Below are positions 32,543-39,774 of a stretch of 64,000 nt of DNA, in pieces (the first letter of the stretch is position 1; each line of letters starts with the position of its first letter). Origin of the DNA: Clostridia bacterium (GTDB taxonomy: Bacteria; Bacillota; Clostridia; Christensenellales; Borkfalkiaceae); contig JAFTHW010000013.1 in the NCBI GenBank assembly GCA_017457225.1, forward strand, positions 1 to 64,000, read 5' to 3'. Position numbers and translations under genes: made by a program. The notes under the pieces were generated by a model. That model was not told the DNA's origin. It was given only the letters and a program-made list of their open reading frames with translations, and did no database searches.

Positions 32543-33019
32543 ATGAAAATTTCAAAAAGAATCTTGGCGTTATGTTTAGCCGTATGTTCTGCTCTGATTC
32601 TCTTTACTGTCTGTAATTCGGAGAACGGCTGCCATACTTGTATATACAACCGAAAAGTGACCTCTACTGCGTACCAATTCGGCGAGGCGACTTGTTTAAA
32701 AAAGGCAACGTATTTCTTTTCTTGCGAATGTGGAGCAAAGGGAACCGAAACGTTCGTATATGGCACATTCAAAAATCACATTTATGAAAACGGAAAATGC
32801 AAATGGTGTAACGTTACCAAGCCTACAATTCCTACTCCGTCCAATCCCACCCCCTCAAGTCCGCCAATGCAATCGGACGAAATAAGTCGACTCGTATATA
32901 TTACTCCGACAGGGAAAAGGTATCACCATTCAAAAAGGTGTGCCGGAAAAAACGCCACGCCCGCAACGAAAAACAGAGCCGCGCAATTAGGTCTAACGCG
33001 TTGTAAAAAATGCGCTTAA
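32543..33019 (+). CDS. Secreted cysteine-rich protein with C-terminal Ada-like metal-binding motif
   Basis: A 158-residue protein. The N-terminal signal sequence (about residues 1-23) ends at a cysteine but lacks a good lipobox. The middle has paired cysteines in a zinc-ribbon-like pattern (CHTC, SCECG, CKWC), then a Pro/Thr/Ser linker, and the C-terminus carries YITPTGKRYHHSKRC with a closing CKKCA. The latter resembles the small metal-binding module often at the end of secreted nucleases and surface proteins. No nuclease domain is present here. The start lacks a clear Shine-Dalgarno and follows the RNA terminator. Confidence 0.7.
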   Translation: MKISKRILALCLAVCSALILFTVCNSENGCHTCIYNRKVTSTAYQFGEATCLKKATYFFSCECGAKGTETFVYGTFKNHIYENGKCKWCNVTKPTIPTPSNPTPSSPPMQSDEISRLVYITPTGKRYHHSKRCAGKNATPATKNRAAQLGLTRCKKCA

Positions 33020-33100
33020 AAGACGCCTTGTTTTGGCTGCGCTATCCAGATCGCTCGTCATTAGGCGAATATAATGAATACGCATACGGATGAATTTAGC

Positions 33101-33150
33101 TGTCGCAATTCCCTATGGGAAGAGCGACAAACTTCCTTTTTTCTTTTTGA
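33101..33150 (+). terminator. Possible terminator after the cysteine-rich protein gene
   Basis: TGTCGC / GCGACA with inner TTCCC / GGGAA pairing, followed after a short gap by a T-rich tract (CCTTTTTTCTTTTT). Confidence 0.5.
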
Positions 33151-33196
33151 AACGCGCAAAAGTCCGCTAAATTCTTCAAAAACGATAGAAAATTGA

Positions 33197-33225
33197 TTGA
33201 CTAATTTCAAAAAATGGGATATAAT
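33197..33225 (+). promoter_or_regulatory. Promoter of rpsF-ssb-rpsR
   Basis: -35 TTGACT (33197-33202), 17-base spacer, -10 TATAAT (33220-33225). Confidence 0.8.
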
Positions 33226-33230
33226 ACCTA

Positions 33231-33295
33231 TACGCGGCTGCGAAAGCGGCTGTTTTAACCTTGCATACTGCAAAAGTATGCCGAATAAGACCAGG
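33231..33295 (+). promoter_or_regulatory. Candidate S6:S18 ribosomal-protein leader
   Basis: The leader contains a GCATAC / GTATGC hairpin whose 3' side is followed by CCG (33281-33283) and a short outer CTT/AAG pairing. An exposed CCG beside a stem is the hallmark of the S6-S18 autoregulatory leader known upstream of rpsF in many bacteria. Confidence 0.5.
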
Positions 33296-33307
33296 AGGTG
33301 AAAAGAT

Positions 33308-33592
33308 ATGGCTAAATACGAAATGCTGTACGCGTTGAACAACGACTTGACCGACGAAGCGAAAGACGCCAAGATTGAGAAATACGAATCCATCGTAAAG
33401 AACATGAACGGCGCGATCGTTTCCACGGAAAAATGGGGCGCAAAGAAATTTGCTTATCCCATCAAGTTTAAGAACGAAGGTTACTACGTTCTTATGACGT
33501 TCGAGGCAGAAGGCAACGTTCTTAACGAGCTTGACCGTATTGCAAGCATCGATAGCGATTTGTTAAGACGTATGACCACGAAATTGAATTGA
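33308..33592 (+). CDS. rpsF: Ribosomal protein S6
   Basis: A 94-residue 30S protein that pairs with S18. MAKYEMLYALNNDLTD and the central WGAKKFAYPIKFKNEGYYVLMTF are typical. AGGAGGTG precedes the start. It is the first gene of the rpsF-ssb-rpsR operon. Confidence 0.97.
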   Translation: MAKYEMLYALNNDLTDEAKDAKIEKYESIVKNMNGAIVSTEKWGAKKFAYPIKFKNEGYYVLMTFEAEGNVLNELDRIASIDSDLLRRMTTKLN

Positions 33593-33607
33593 TCAGGGTG
33601 AAAAAGA

Positions 33608-34024
33608 ATGAACAAAGTATTTTTAATCGGAAACTTAACGCGTGACCCCGAACTTACCGAAACCGCTAGCGGCGTTCCGGTATGCCATTTTGCGATCGCG
33701 GTCAACAGAACGTATTCTTCGCAGGACAGCGAACGTCAGACGGATTTCTTTAACTGTACCGCTTGGCGCGCTACGGCGGAAACGATCGCGCGTTATACGA
33801 AGAAAGGCAACAAGGTTGCCGTAAGCGGAAGCATTCAGCTTCGCAACTACGAGGACAACCAGGGCGTAAAGCGCAACGCTGTGGATATTATTGTTCAGGA
33901 CATTGAATTCCTGACTCCGAAATCCGCAGGCGATTCGTTTGACGACGCTCCCGCTCCTCGCGCCGCTGCCAAGAGCAAGCCCGTTTTGCAGGCTATGGAC
34001 GACGACAGCGACATCCCCTTCTAA
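33608..34024 (+). CDS. ssb: Single-stranded DNA-binding protein
   Basis: A 138-residue OB-fold protein protecting single-stranded DNA. MNKVFLIGNLTRDPELTETASG and FFNCTAWRATAETIARYTKKGNKVAVSG are diagnostic. An acidic C-terminal tip (DDDSDIPF) is the protein-interaction tail. It sits 15 bases after rpsF. Confidence 0.97.
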   Translation: MNKVFLIGNLTRDPELTETASGVPVCHFAIAVNRTYSSQDSERQTDFFNCTAWRATAETIARYTKKGNKVAVSGSIQLRNYEDNQGVKRNAVDIIVQDIEFLTPKSAGDSFDDAPAPRAAAKSKPVLQAMDDDSDIPF

Positions 34025-34058
34025 GAAAAGGGAATAAATACAATAAGGAGTAATCATT

Positions 34059-34307
34059 ATGGAAGAAAAAGCACCTGTTAAAAAGGTATTCAAAAAAGCT
34101 CCCCGCAAAAAAGTTTGCGCTTTCTGCCAAGAAAAGTTGGAAGCGATCGACTATAAGGACGTAAACCGCTTGAAGAAATATATCACCGAAGGCGGCAAAA
34201 TCATTCCCCGTAGAATGAGCGGCACCTGCGCGGCGCATCAAAGACTTCTTGCAACCGCTATTAAGCGCGCAAGAATCGCAGCTTTGCTCCCCTTCAAAGG
34301 CGAGTAA
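34059..34307 (+). CDS. rpsR: Ribosomal protein S18
   Basis: An 82-residue 30S protein. A basic N-terminal tail is followed by [36 protein letters not shown] and a C-terminal [20 protein letters not shown], all typical. Two cysteines (CAFC) represent the N-terminal half of the zinc site seen in C+ S18 paralogues. A terminator follows. Confidence 0.97.
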   Translation: MEEKAPVKKVFKKAPRKKVCAFCQEKLEAIDYKDVNRLKKYITEGGKIIPRRMSGTCAAHQRLLATAIKRARIAALLPFKGE

Positions 34308-34321
34308 TCCACTAAAAGTCA

Positions 34322-34356
34322 AAGCTCCCGAAGCGAACGCTTCGGGAGCTTTTTTG
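34322..34356 (+). terminator. Terminator after rpsR
   Basis: AAGCTCCCGAAGCG / CGCTTCGGGAGCTT stem followed by six T. Confidence 0.9.
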
Positions 34357-34377
34357 TTGTAAAAATCTATTTAAAAC

Positions 34378-34959
34378 TTATAAAATCCCCGTCAAAAAGA
34401 TTTCCAAACCGATCGCGATCAAAATGACTCCGCCGAAAATACTTGCTTTCCCCGCAAGCTTCGTTCCGAATTTTTTTCCGAGAAACAATCCCCCCATACA
34501 GATTCCGAACGTCACGGCGGCAATGATCAAACAAGCCACGAACGCCTGCAAAAAATTATGTTCGGCAATCGTAAACCCGACGGAAAGCGCGTCGATCGAG
34601 GTCGCAACGCCCTGCAAAAGCAGCGTACTAAGCCCCACCGCGCTGGAACATTCTTCACAATCTTGATCCCGAATCCCCTCGTAGAGCATTTCCCCGCCGA
34701 TAAAGCCAAGCAATCCAAGCGCGATCCAAGGAATACATTTCTCAAACGCCTGAAAATGCCGCGCGATCGTCGTAACGCATACCCAGCCGATCATGGGCAT
34801 CAAGAACTGAAAGAACGCAAAAACTCCGGCGATTCCGCACATTCTCGGTTTTTTCATCAACGGCTCGTTTAATCCGTTCGCAAGGGAAACGGAAAACGCG
34901 TCCATCGCGAGCCCCACCCCCAACAATACGCTATTACAAAAAAACATAAAATCCCACAT
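34378..34959 (-). CDS. mntP: Manganese efflux pump MntP
   Basis: A 193-residue membrane protein with six predicted helices arranged as two repeats; the paired motifs GLAMDAFSVS and ATSIDALSVG hold the conserved Asp residues of the transport path. It exports Mn2+ from the cytoplasm. The ATG at 34959 follows GGAG. A yybP-ykoY type leader lies directly upstream, supporting manganese-induced expression. Confidence 0.93.
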   Translation of the reverse strand: MWDFMFFCNSVLLGVGLAMDAFSVSLANGLNEPLMKKPRMCGIAGVFAFFQFLMPMIGWVCVTTIARHFQAFEKCIPWIALGLLGFIGGEMLYEGIRDQDCEECSSAVGLSTLLLQGVATSIDALSVGFTIAEHNFLQAFVACLIIAAVTFGICMGGLFLGKKFGTKLAGKASIFGGVILIAIGLEIFLTGIL

Positions 34960-34977
34960 AATCGATCTCTCCAAATA

Positions 34978-35140
34978 AAAAACCCAAGCAAAGCGTTACT
35001 TGGGATCCACGTCGATATATAAAGTCCCCACGTATAGCGTTTGCCGATACGTAAGTCTCGTAAATTAAAACAAGCCAGACTTATATGCAGTCAGTATGTT
35101 GACTTGTTCCGCAAAACTTGCGGTTACTACTCCCCTACGG
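34978..35140 (-). promoter_or_regulatory. yybP-ykoY type manganese riboswitch
   Basis: On the minus strand the leader begins with the conserved GGGGAGTAGT (35126-35135), continues through paired arms and ends in a CCCAAG / CTTGGG hairpin followed by six T (34978-35004), just upstream of mntP. This is the standard terminator-type expression platform of the Mn2+ riboswitch class, and the target gene fits. Confidence 0.8.
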
Positions 35141-35221
35141 AATATATTTATTATATCTCTTTTTAAATTATGTGTCAACCAAATATAGGAGTTTATTGAA
35201 ATTTTTCAGAAGTCCGCCTTT

Positions 35222-35373
35222 CGGCTCGCGCGAAGGCATAGGCATTCTCCTGCTTGGAGATTCCACGAAAACGGCGCGCCCTAAGCGGTTACTCGCCCTT
35301 GGCTCGTGGCGTCGCCGCTAAAGCGGCTCGCGCGAACGCATAGGCATTCTCCTGCTTGGAGATTCCACGAAAA
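35222..35373. repeat. Two copies of a 50-bp repeat, 102 bp apart
   Basis: 35222-35271 and 35324-35373 differ at one base (CGGCTCGCGCGAA-G/C-GCATAGG onward through CACGAAAA). Each begins with sequence resembling the T-arm of the neighbouring tRNA-Arg, and the spacer contains GCGCGCCCTAAGCGG, close to the tRNA 3' end. Each copy holds a TCTCC/GGAGA mini-hairpin. The arrangement looks like duplicated tRNA-end sequence. Confidence 0.75.
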
Positions 35374-35403
35374 AACACGCAACTAATGTTGCGTGTTTTT
35401 TCG
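35366..35403 (-). terminator. Terminator of tRNA-Arg
   Basis: AAAAAACACGCAAC / GTTGCGTGTTTTTT perfect stem, starting right after the encoded CCA. Confidence 0.85.
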
Positions 35404-35480
35404 TGGCGCACCCTAAGCGGCTCGAACGCCTAACCTTTGGTTCCGTAGACCAACGCTCTATCCAATTGAGCTAAGGGTGC
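35404..35480 (-). tRNA. tRNA-Arg (anticodon ACG)
   Basis: Minus-strand cloverleaf: acceptor GCACCCT/AGGGTGC, D-arm GCTC/GAGC, anticodon stem TTGGT/ACCAA with loop CTACGGA (anticodon ACG, read as ICG), T-arm loop TTCGAGC. Discriminator G and the CCA end are encoded. Confidence 0.95.
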
Positions 35481-35523
35481 TTCTATACGCGTTTTTCACT
35501 TCCGCTCATCAAAACGCTTATAT

Positions 35524-35552
35524 AGTATAGAATTTTTTTTGAGTTTTGTCAA
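35524..35552 (-). promoter_or_regulatory. Promoter of tRNA-Arg
   Basis: Minus-strand -35 TTGACA (35547-35552), 17-base spacer, -10 TATACT (35524-35529). Confidence 0.8.
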
Positions 35553-35595
35553 CTGTTTTTAGTGGATTTTTAAGCTATTTTATAAATTTTTCCAA

Positions 35596-36558
35596 TCAAT
35601 CCATCATAAGAGCCGCCGCGCCCAACAATCCGGCTCGATTCCCCAAACTCGCAATCAAAATCGGTACGCTCGGTCCCAACTTTCCCGCAAAGATCTCTCT
35701 ATCCACGATCTCTTGCAACGGTTTCGTCAACTCCTCGCCCTGATTGCAAACTCCACCGCCTAAAATGACCGCCTGCGGACGAAAAATATTCGCAAAATTC
35801 GTGATCCCACACGCCAAATGCTCTATATACTCATTTACGACCTCCGCCGCGTACCCATCGACCGCCCGATAATCAAACGCCGTTTTCCCCGTTACGTTTT
35901 CCAAACTCCCGACTTCCCACATTCGGCAATCCGAATGCGCTTCCATCATTCTCCTGCAATCCCGTATCAACGAAGTCGCCGCCGCGTAAGCCTCCAAACA
36001 CCCCTTTCTCCCGCAAGTGCAAGGCTCTCCGCCGTTTACGATACTCATATGCCCGAGCTCCGCGCCAGCCGACTGATTTCCCTCCATCAGCTTCCCGTCA
36101 AGCACCACGCCGCCACCTACGCCCGTGCCAAGCGTCAACATCACGACGTCCCGATACCCTTTCGCCGCGCCAAATTTCACTTCCCCGAGCGCCGCTACGT
36201 TCGCGTCGTTCACCACCTTGACTTTCCAGCCCGTCAACGCCTCTATCTTCTCCACGATCGGGAAATTCGTCCAATCCAAATTCGCCGAAAAAATCACCAC
36301 GCCTTGCTTGCTATCGATCATTCCGGGCGAACCGATCCCCAAGCCAACCACGTCCGAAACGCAAATTCCCGCTTTTTTTGTAAGGTCTACCGCCAAAGAG
36401 GCGATATTATTCGCCACCGCGTCGCCGCCCTTTTCACGCTCCGTAGGCGTTTTATCAAAAACGAGCAAATTCCCCTGCCCGTCCACAACGCCGCCTTTGA
36501 TAAACGTGCCGCCAAGATCGATTCCTACGTAATATTTTTCCTCTTTTCTACAAACCAT
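35596..36558 (-). CDS. glcK: ROK-family sugar kinase, glucokinase-like
   Basis: A 320-residue cytoplasmic kinase. The phosphate loop is GIDLGGTFIKGGVVD (residues 12-26), followed by VVNDANVAALGE with the catalytic Asp, LGTGVGGGVVLDGK, and the zinc motif CTCGRKGCLEAY. There is no N-terminal helix-turn-helix, so it is an enzyme rather than a NagC-type repressor. Glucose is the most likely substrate; N-acetylmannosamine or fructose kinases share the fold. Confidence 0.85.
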   Translation of the reverse strand: MVCRKEEKYYVGIDLGGTFIKGGVVDGQGNLLVFDKTPTEREKGGDAVANNIASLAVDLTKKAGICVSDVVGLGIGSPGMIDSKQGVVIFSANLDWTNFPIVEKIEALTGWKVKVVNDANVAALGEVKFGAAKGYRDVVMLTLGTGVGGGVVLDGKLMEGNQSAGAELGHMSIVNGGEPCTCGRKGCLEAYAAATSLIRDCRRMMEAHSDCRMWEVGSLENVTGKTAFDYRAVDGYAAEVVNEYIEHLACGITNFANIFRPQAVILGGGVCNQGEELTKPLQEIVDREIFAGKLGPSVPILIASLGNRAGLLGAAALMMD

Positions 36559-36588
36559 TTTCTCTCCCGTTCATCTGCGGAGTATTCC

Positions 36589-37599
36589 CTACGATGAATG
36601 CTTTTCGTCCGAATCCCCGCTTCCATATTCTTCGCGATATCCGTCCCGATTATACCCAAGCTGCAATTTCCGCACGGCATTTTCCTGCGCCTGCGCCACC
36701 GCCAATTTCTGCAGCGTACGCGCTCCGCGCAACACCATACTCAGTCCCAACAAAATAATCCCGATACAAGCAACCGTGCCCGTCACCGCAAGCCAAATCA
36801 CCCGATTGTCCGCCACCGCGAACGCGTCCAAAATAGAGGATAACAAAGCGAGCACCGAAACGAGCGCCGTTACCAAATTGGTATTCTTGACCGAATGAAT
36901 AATCTCGTCCTCGTATTTTTTCGCTCGAAACAAGCCCATTACGGACATACCGACTCTGTATAAAGCAAACCCAGCGGTTGCAAACAAAATCGTTTTAGCG
37001 TAACGGAACACGTTTCCGTCCACAATCGTCAAAATGACCGTCGCCCCCAGCAAAAGAGTCAATCCGATCAACATTCCGCCGCAAATAACGTATGAAATCA
37101 CGTTCGCCCGACGCAATTTAATGAAATCGTTTTTATATTTTTGCTCGTCCCTACGCGACTTCACGAGCAACCACCCGCGCGTTGTGGACAGGAACACGTA
37201 ACAACACGCAAGCGCCGTGTACCAAAGAGAATGCAGCGTGATCGCCGTCACCCCCAACCATACCGCATACCCAAAATTACAAAACAACGACCAAGCGCTA
37301 AACACGATCGTCCGAAACGCATAATCCTGATGTAAATTCCTCGTAAACGTGTACTTATCCGCTACGATGAGCATCTTGTTTCTCATATATTTAAAGCCGA
37401 TATACGTAAGATACGCGCAATAGAAAAACAAGCCCGCGAACACGACGTAAAGCCCGATCGCAAACGTACTTTTTCCATACCCGTATAGAATAGAAAACAG
37501 CGCCAACGATAAAACCGTCAGCGTAGAGGCGAATACGATCACTTGTACCCAAGCGGGTGGACGTTTAAAATTTGTCCAAAAACCTTTAAAAAGTTTCAT
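36589..37599 (-). CDS. Unrecognised multi-pass membrane protein, 336 aa
   Basis: No family recognised. About eight hydrophobic segments run from residue 18 to 300, with short basic loops (KSRRDEQKYK; FRAKKYEDE), and the last 40 residues are hydrophilic. It lies in the same orientation between the PP2C phosphatase and the ROK kinase with short gaps (23 and 30 bases), so it may belong to one transcription unit with them. Confidence 0.75.
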   Translation of the reverse strand: MKLFKGFWTNFKRPPAWVQVIVFASTLTVLSLALFSILYGYGKSTFAIGLYVVFAGLFFYCAYLTYIGFKYMRNKMLIVADKYTFTRNLHQDYAFRTIVFSAWSLFCNFGYAVWLGVTAITLHSLWYTALACCYVFLSTTRGWLLVKSRRDEQKYKNDFIKLRRANVISYVICGGMLIGLTLLLGATVILTIVDGNVFRYAKTILFATAGFALYRVGMSVMGLFRAKKYEDEIIHSVKNTNLVTALVSVLALLSSILDAFAVADNRVIWLAVTGTVACIGIILLGLSMVLRGARTLQKLAVAQAQENAVRKLQLGYNRDGYREEYGSGDSDEKHSS

Positions 37600-37622
37600 C
37601 CCGTTCCCCTTATCCTCGTTCT

Positions 37623-38705
37623 TTACAAATCAAAAGCAATTGCCGTAATGTCGTCGTTAAATTTACCGCCGCTGAACACCGTCAGCGCCGATTTAAGTTT
37701 TCCAATATAATCCTCCGCGCTATGCGACTGTAATAATACGCTTTCCGCGCGCTCGATCCCAAACTGTTCCCCCGCGGAATTCACGCACTCCGTCACCCCG
37801 TCGGTCAAAAGCACTAACATATCCCCCTTTTCAAAAGGCATTTCCTTTTCGGAGTACACAGCTCCCTCCATCCAATTAGAAATAGGTGGAGCAGGCGATT
37901 CAATCTCATTGATCCCATAGGAATTTTTGAGCAAAATGGGCACGTTATGCCCCGCAAATGCGTAATGGAGCATTTGATTCTTTTCATCAATCCGCACCGC
38001 CGCTACGGTGATATACGAGCGTTCGTCCTGATTCAGCTCGTTGAATTTCACGTTCAGCGTAGACAACGCTTTCGCAAGATCTCTTTGTTTTCTGTCAAAT
38101 CCCGCTTTCACGAACGCGGACAACATACCAGCCGAAATCCCTTTCCCCGACACGTCGGCAAGCACGCCGAATACTTGTCCGTCCCATTCGTAGACGTCGG
38201 GCAGATCGCCGCCGATTCCCAAACAAGGGATATACATATACGAGTACGGTACGCCGCCAAGGCTCTTTCCCGCAGGTAACAAGCGTTGCTGCATTTGTTT
38301 TGCCGTGACCATCTCTCGCTCGATTTCCGTCTTATACGTTCCGTCCGTGAGTCCCAAAAACAACTTTCCTTTTTCGTCTAAGGGCAAAATACGGATACGC
38401 ACGGAAATCCGATCCGTCCTCCCCAACCGTTTGACGGTCGTATGTACGGTTTCCGACTGTTCCTTTTTTTCTTTAATCGCCGCCTGTATCGCCCGCAAAA
38501 ACGCGCAATATCCGCACGCCGCGCCCTTTCCGCACTCGCTTTGTTCGTTACAACCGAGCGCGCTTGCAAGCGTACCGTTTTTCTTTGCCGTATCCGAAAA
38601 AGAACGCCGAAACGCCGCGTTCGTGTACCGAATCCGCAGCCTATCGTCAAACACAAACACCCCTTCGGGCAGTTTGTCTAAGATTTTTTTATACGTTCTT
38701 TGCAT
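37623..38705 (-). CDS. PAS-domain, cysteine-cluster PP2C (SpoIIE-type) phosphatase
   Basis: A 360-residue cytoplasmic signalling protein. Residues 1-125 form a PAS-like sensor holding four clustered cysteines (C52, C58, C64, C67) spaced to hold a metal or iron-sulphur centre. Residues about 150-360 are the PP2C/SpoIIE phosphatase: GIGGDLPDVYE, LADVSGKGISAGM, LTDGVTEC and DDITAIAF carry the metal-binding aspartates. It probably dephosphorylates an anti-anti-sigma-like partner in response to redox or ligand state. The partner is not in the window. A junction motif lies upstream. Confidence 0.85.
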   Translation of the reverse strand: MQRTYKKILDKLPEGVFVFDDRLRIRYTNAAFRRSFSDTAKKNGTLASALGCNEQSECGKGAACGYCAFLRAIQAAIKEKKEQSETVHTTVKRLGRTDRISVRIRILPLDEKGKLFLGLTDGTYKTEIEREMVTAKQMQQRLLPAGKSLGGVPYSYMYIPCLGIGGDLPDVYEWDGQVFGVLADVSGKGISAGMLSAFVKAGFDRKQRDLAKALSTLNVKFNELNQDERSYITVAAVRIDEKNQMLHYAFAGHNVPILLKNSYGINEIESPAPPISNWMEGAVYSEKEMPFEKGDMLVLLTDGVTECVNSAGEQFGIERAESVLLQSHSAEDYIGKLKSALTVFSGGKFNDDITAIAFDL

Positions 38706-38728
38706 ACGCTATATCCTTTCGTTGCTCG

Positions 38729-38740
38729 CGTACCTGCCCC
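38729..38740 (-). repeat. Junction motif GGGGCAGGTACG, copy upstream of the PP2C gene
   Basis: Lies between the lipid kinase stop and the PP2C start, 23 bases from the start codon, so here it cannot be the ribosome binding site. Confidence 0.55.
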
Positions 38741-38752
38741 GCACCTTTTGGC

Positions 38753-39619
38753 TTAAGGTCTGTAAAATTTCAATCCGCGAACCACTTTCGCCTCAAAAGT
38801 AAGCTCTTTATAAAGTTCACCGTCTAACTGCGCCACGCAGGGTTTGTCGGAAACAAATTTCACCGCGTCGCAACGGAAATGCTTCGTCAGAGGGTATTGC
38901 AAAATTCTCCCTTTCATCAACTGTATAAACGCGCCAATGATCTTGAATACGCCGCCGATACAATCCACAGTAATCACGTCCATCTTCCCGTCGTCAATCT
39001 CCGCCGTAGGACAAATCTTGATTCCGCCGCCAAACTGCGTACCGTTGCACGCTGCCGCGATCAACACACTCTTTTCTTCGCTTTTCCCCTCGTTCTCAAC
39101 GATCACTTTCATACCTTTAAACGCGAACAAGCTCTGAATAAGGCTTTTCAAATACTTCGCTTTTCCGCGCTTTTTACCGCGGTTGCACCGCTCTAAAACG
39201 TCCACGTCGATACCAAGCCCCCCGACGTTCATACAGCGTACTCCGCCTATTTCCAAACAATCCGTTTCTTTTGCTTCGCAGTCCAAAATCAGCTCCGCCG
39301 CTTTCTGCGGATCCAAAGGAATCCCCGCCGTCTCGGCGAAATCGTTGCCTGTTCCGGAAGGGATGAGCCCCAACCGACAAGCCGACGGATCCACGATCCC
39401 ATTGAGTGCTTCGTGCAACGTCCCGTCGCCCCCGAGTACGATCACGTCCTGATCTTTCTCCTGCGTTATTTTCCGTACGATTTCCGTCGTTTCACGCTCC
39501 GCGGTAGAAGTATGCACCTCATATGCAACTCCGCGACTTTGGAACAACGCTTCCAATACCTCTAAATTTTTCAACGCTTTCTTTTTACCCGCAACAGGGT
39601 TGAGAACAATGTGATACAT
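38753..39619 (-). CDS. Diacylglycerol/lipid kinase, YegS/DgkB type
   Basis: A 288-residue kinase with the DAGK catalytic signature: NPVAGKKKA near the N-terminus, VLGGDGTLHEALNGI (about residues 61-75), PSGTGNDFAE, then the C-terminal GGGIKICPTAEIDDGKMDVI region. Firmicute members phosphorylate diacylglycerol in lipid turnover. It is divergent to cca, with both promoters sharing one -35 hexamer. Confidence 0.9.
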   Translation of the reverse strand: MYHIVLNPVAGKKKALKNLEVLEALFQSRGVAYEVHTSTAERETTEIVRKITQEKDQDVIVLGGDGTLHEALNGIVDPSACRLGLIPSGTGNDFAETAGIPLDPQKAAELILDCEAKETDCLEIGGVRCMNVGGLGIDVDVLERCNRGKKRGKAKYLKSLIQSLFAFKGMKVIVENEGKSEEKSVLIAAACNGTQFGGGIKICPTAEIDDGKMDVITVDCIGGVFKIIGAFIQLMKGRILQYPLTKHFRCDAVKFVSDKPCVAQLDGELYKELTFEAKVVRGLKFYRP

Positions 39620-39686
39620 ACTCTTTTTCCTTTGTAAACGCCGCTTACAGGCTTTTGCGCCTGCAACGCAAATTTTTCTTAAATAT

Positions 39687-39715
39687 ATTATATACTACTT
39701 TGCGAAGAATTGCAA
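39687..39715 (-). promoter_or_regulatory. Promoter of the lipid kinase gene
   Basis: Minus-strand -35 TTGCAA (39710-39715), 17-base spacer, -10 TATAAT (39687-39692). The -35 hexamer is palindromic and is shared with the cca promoter. Confidence 0.65.
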
Positions 39716-39738
39716 TTTATTTTTAAATTTGTTATACT
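39710..39738 (+). promoter_or_regulatory. Promoter of cca
   Basis: -35 TTGCAA (39710-39715), 17-base spacer, -10 TATACT (39733-39738). Confidence 0.65.
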
Positions 39739-39774
39739 GTAAATGTAAAAAATTTTTGAAAGGAGGAGCGCGGA

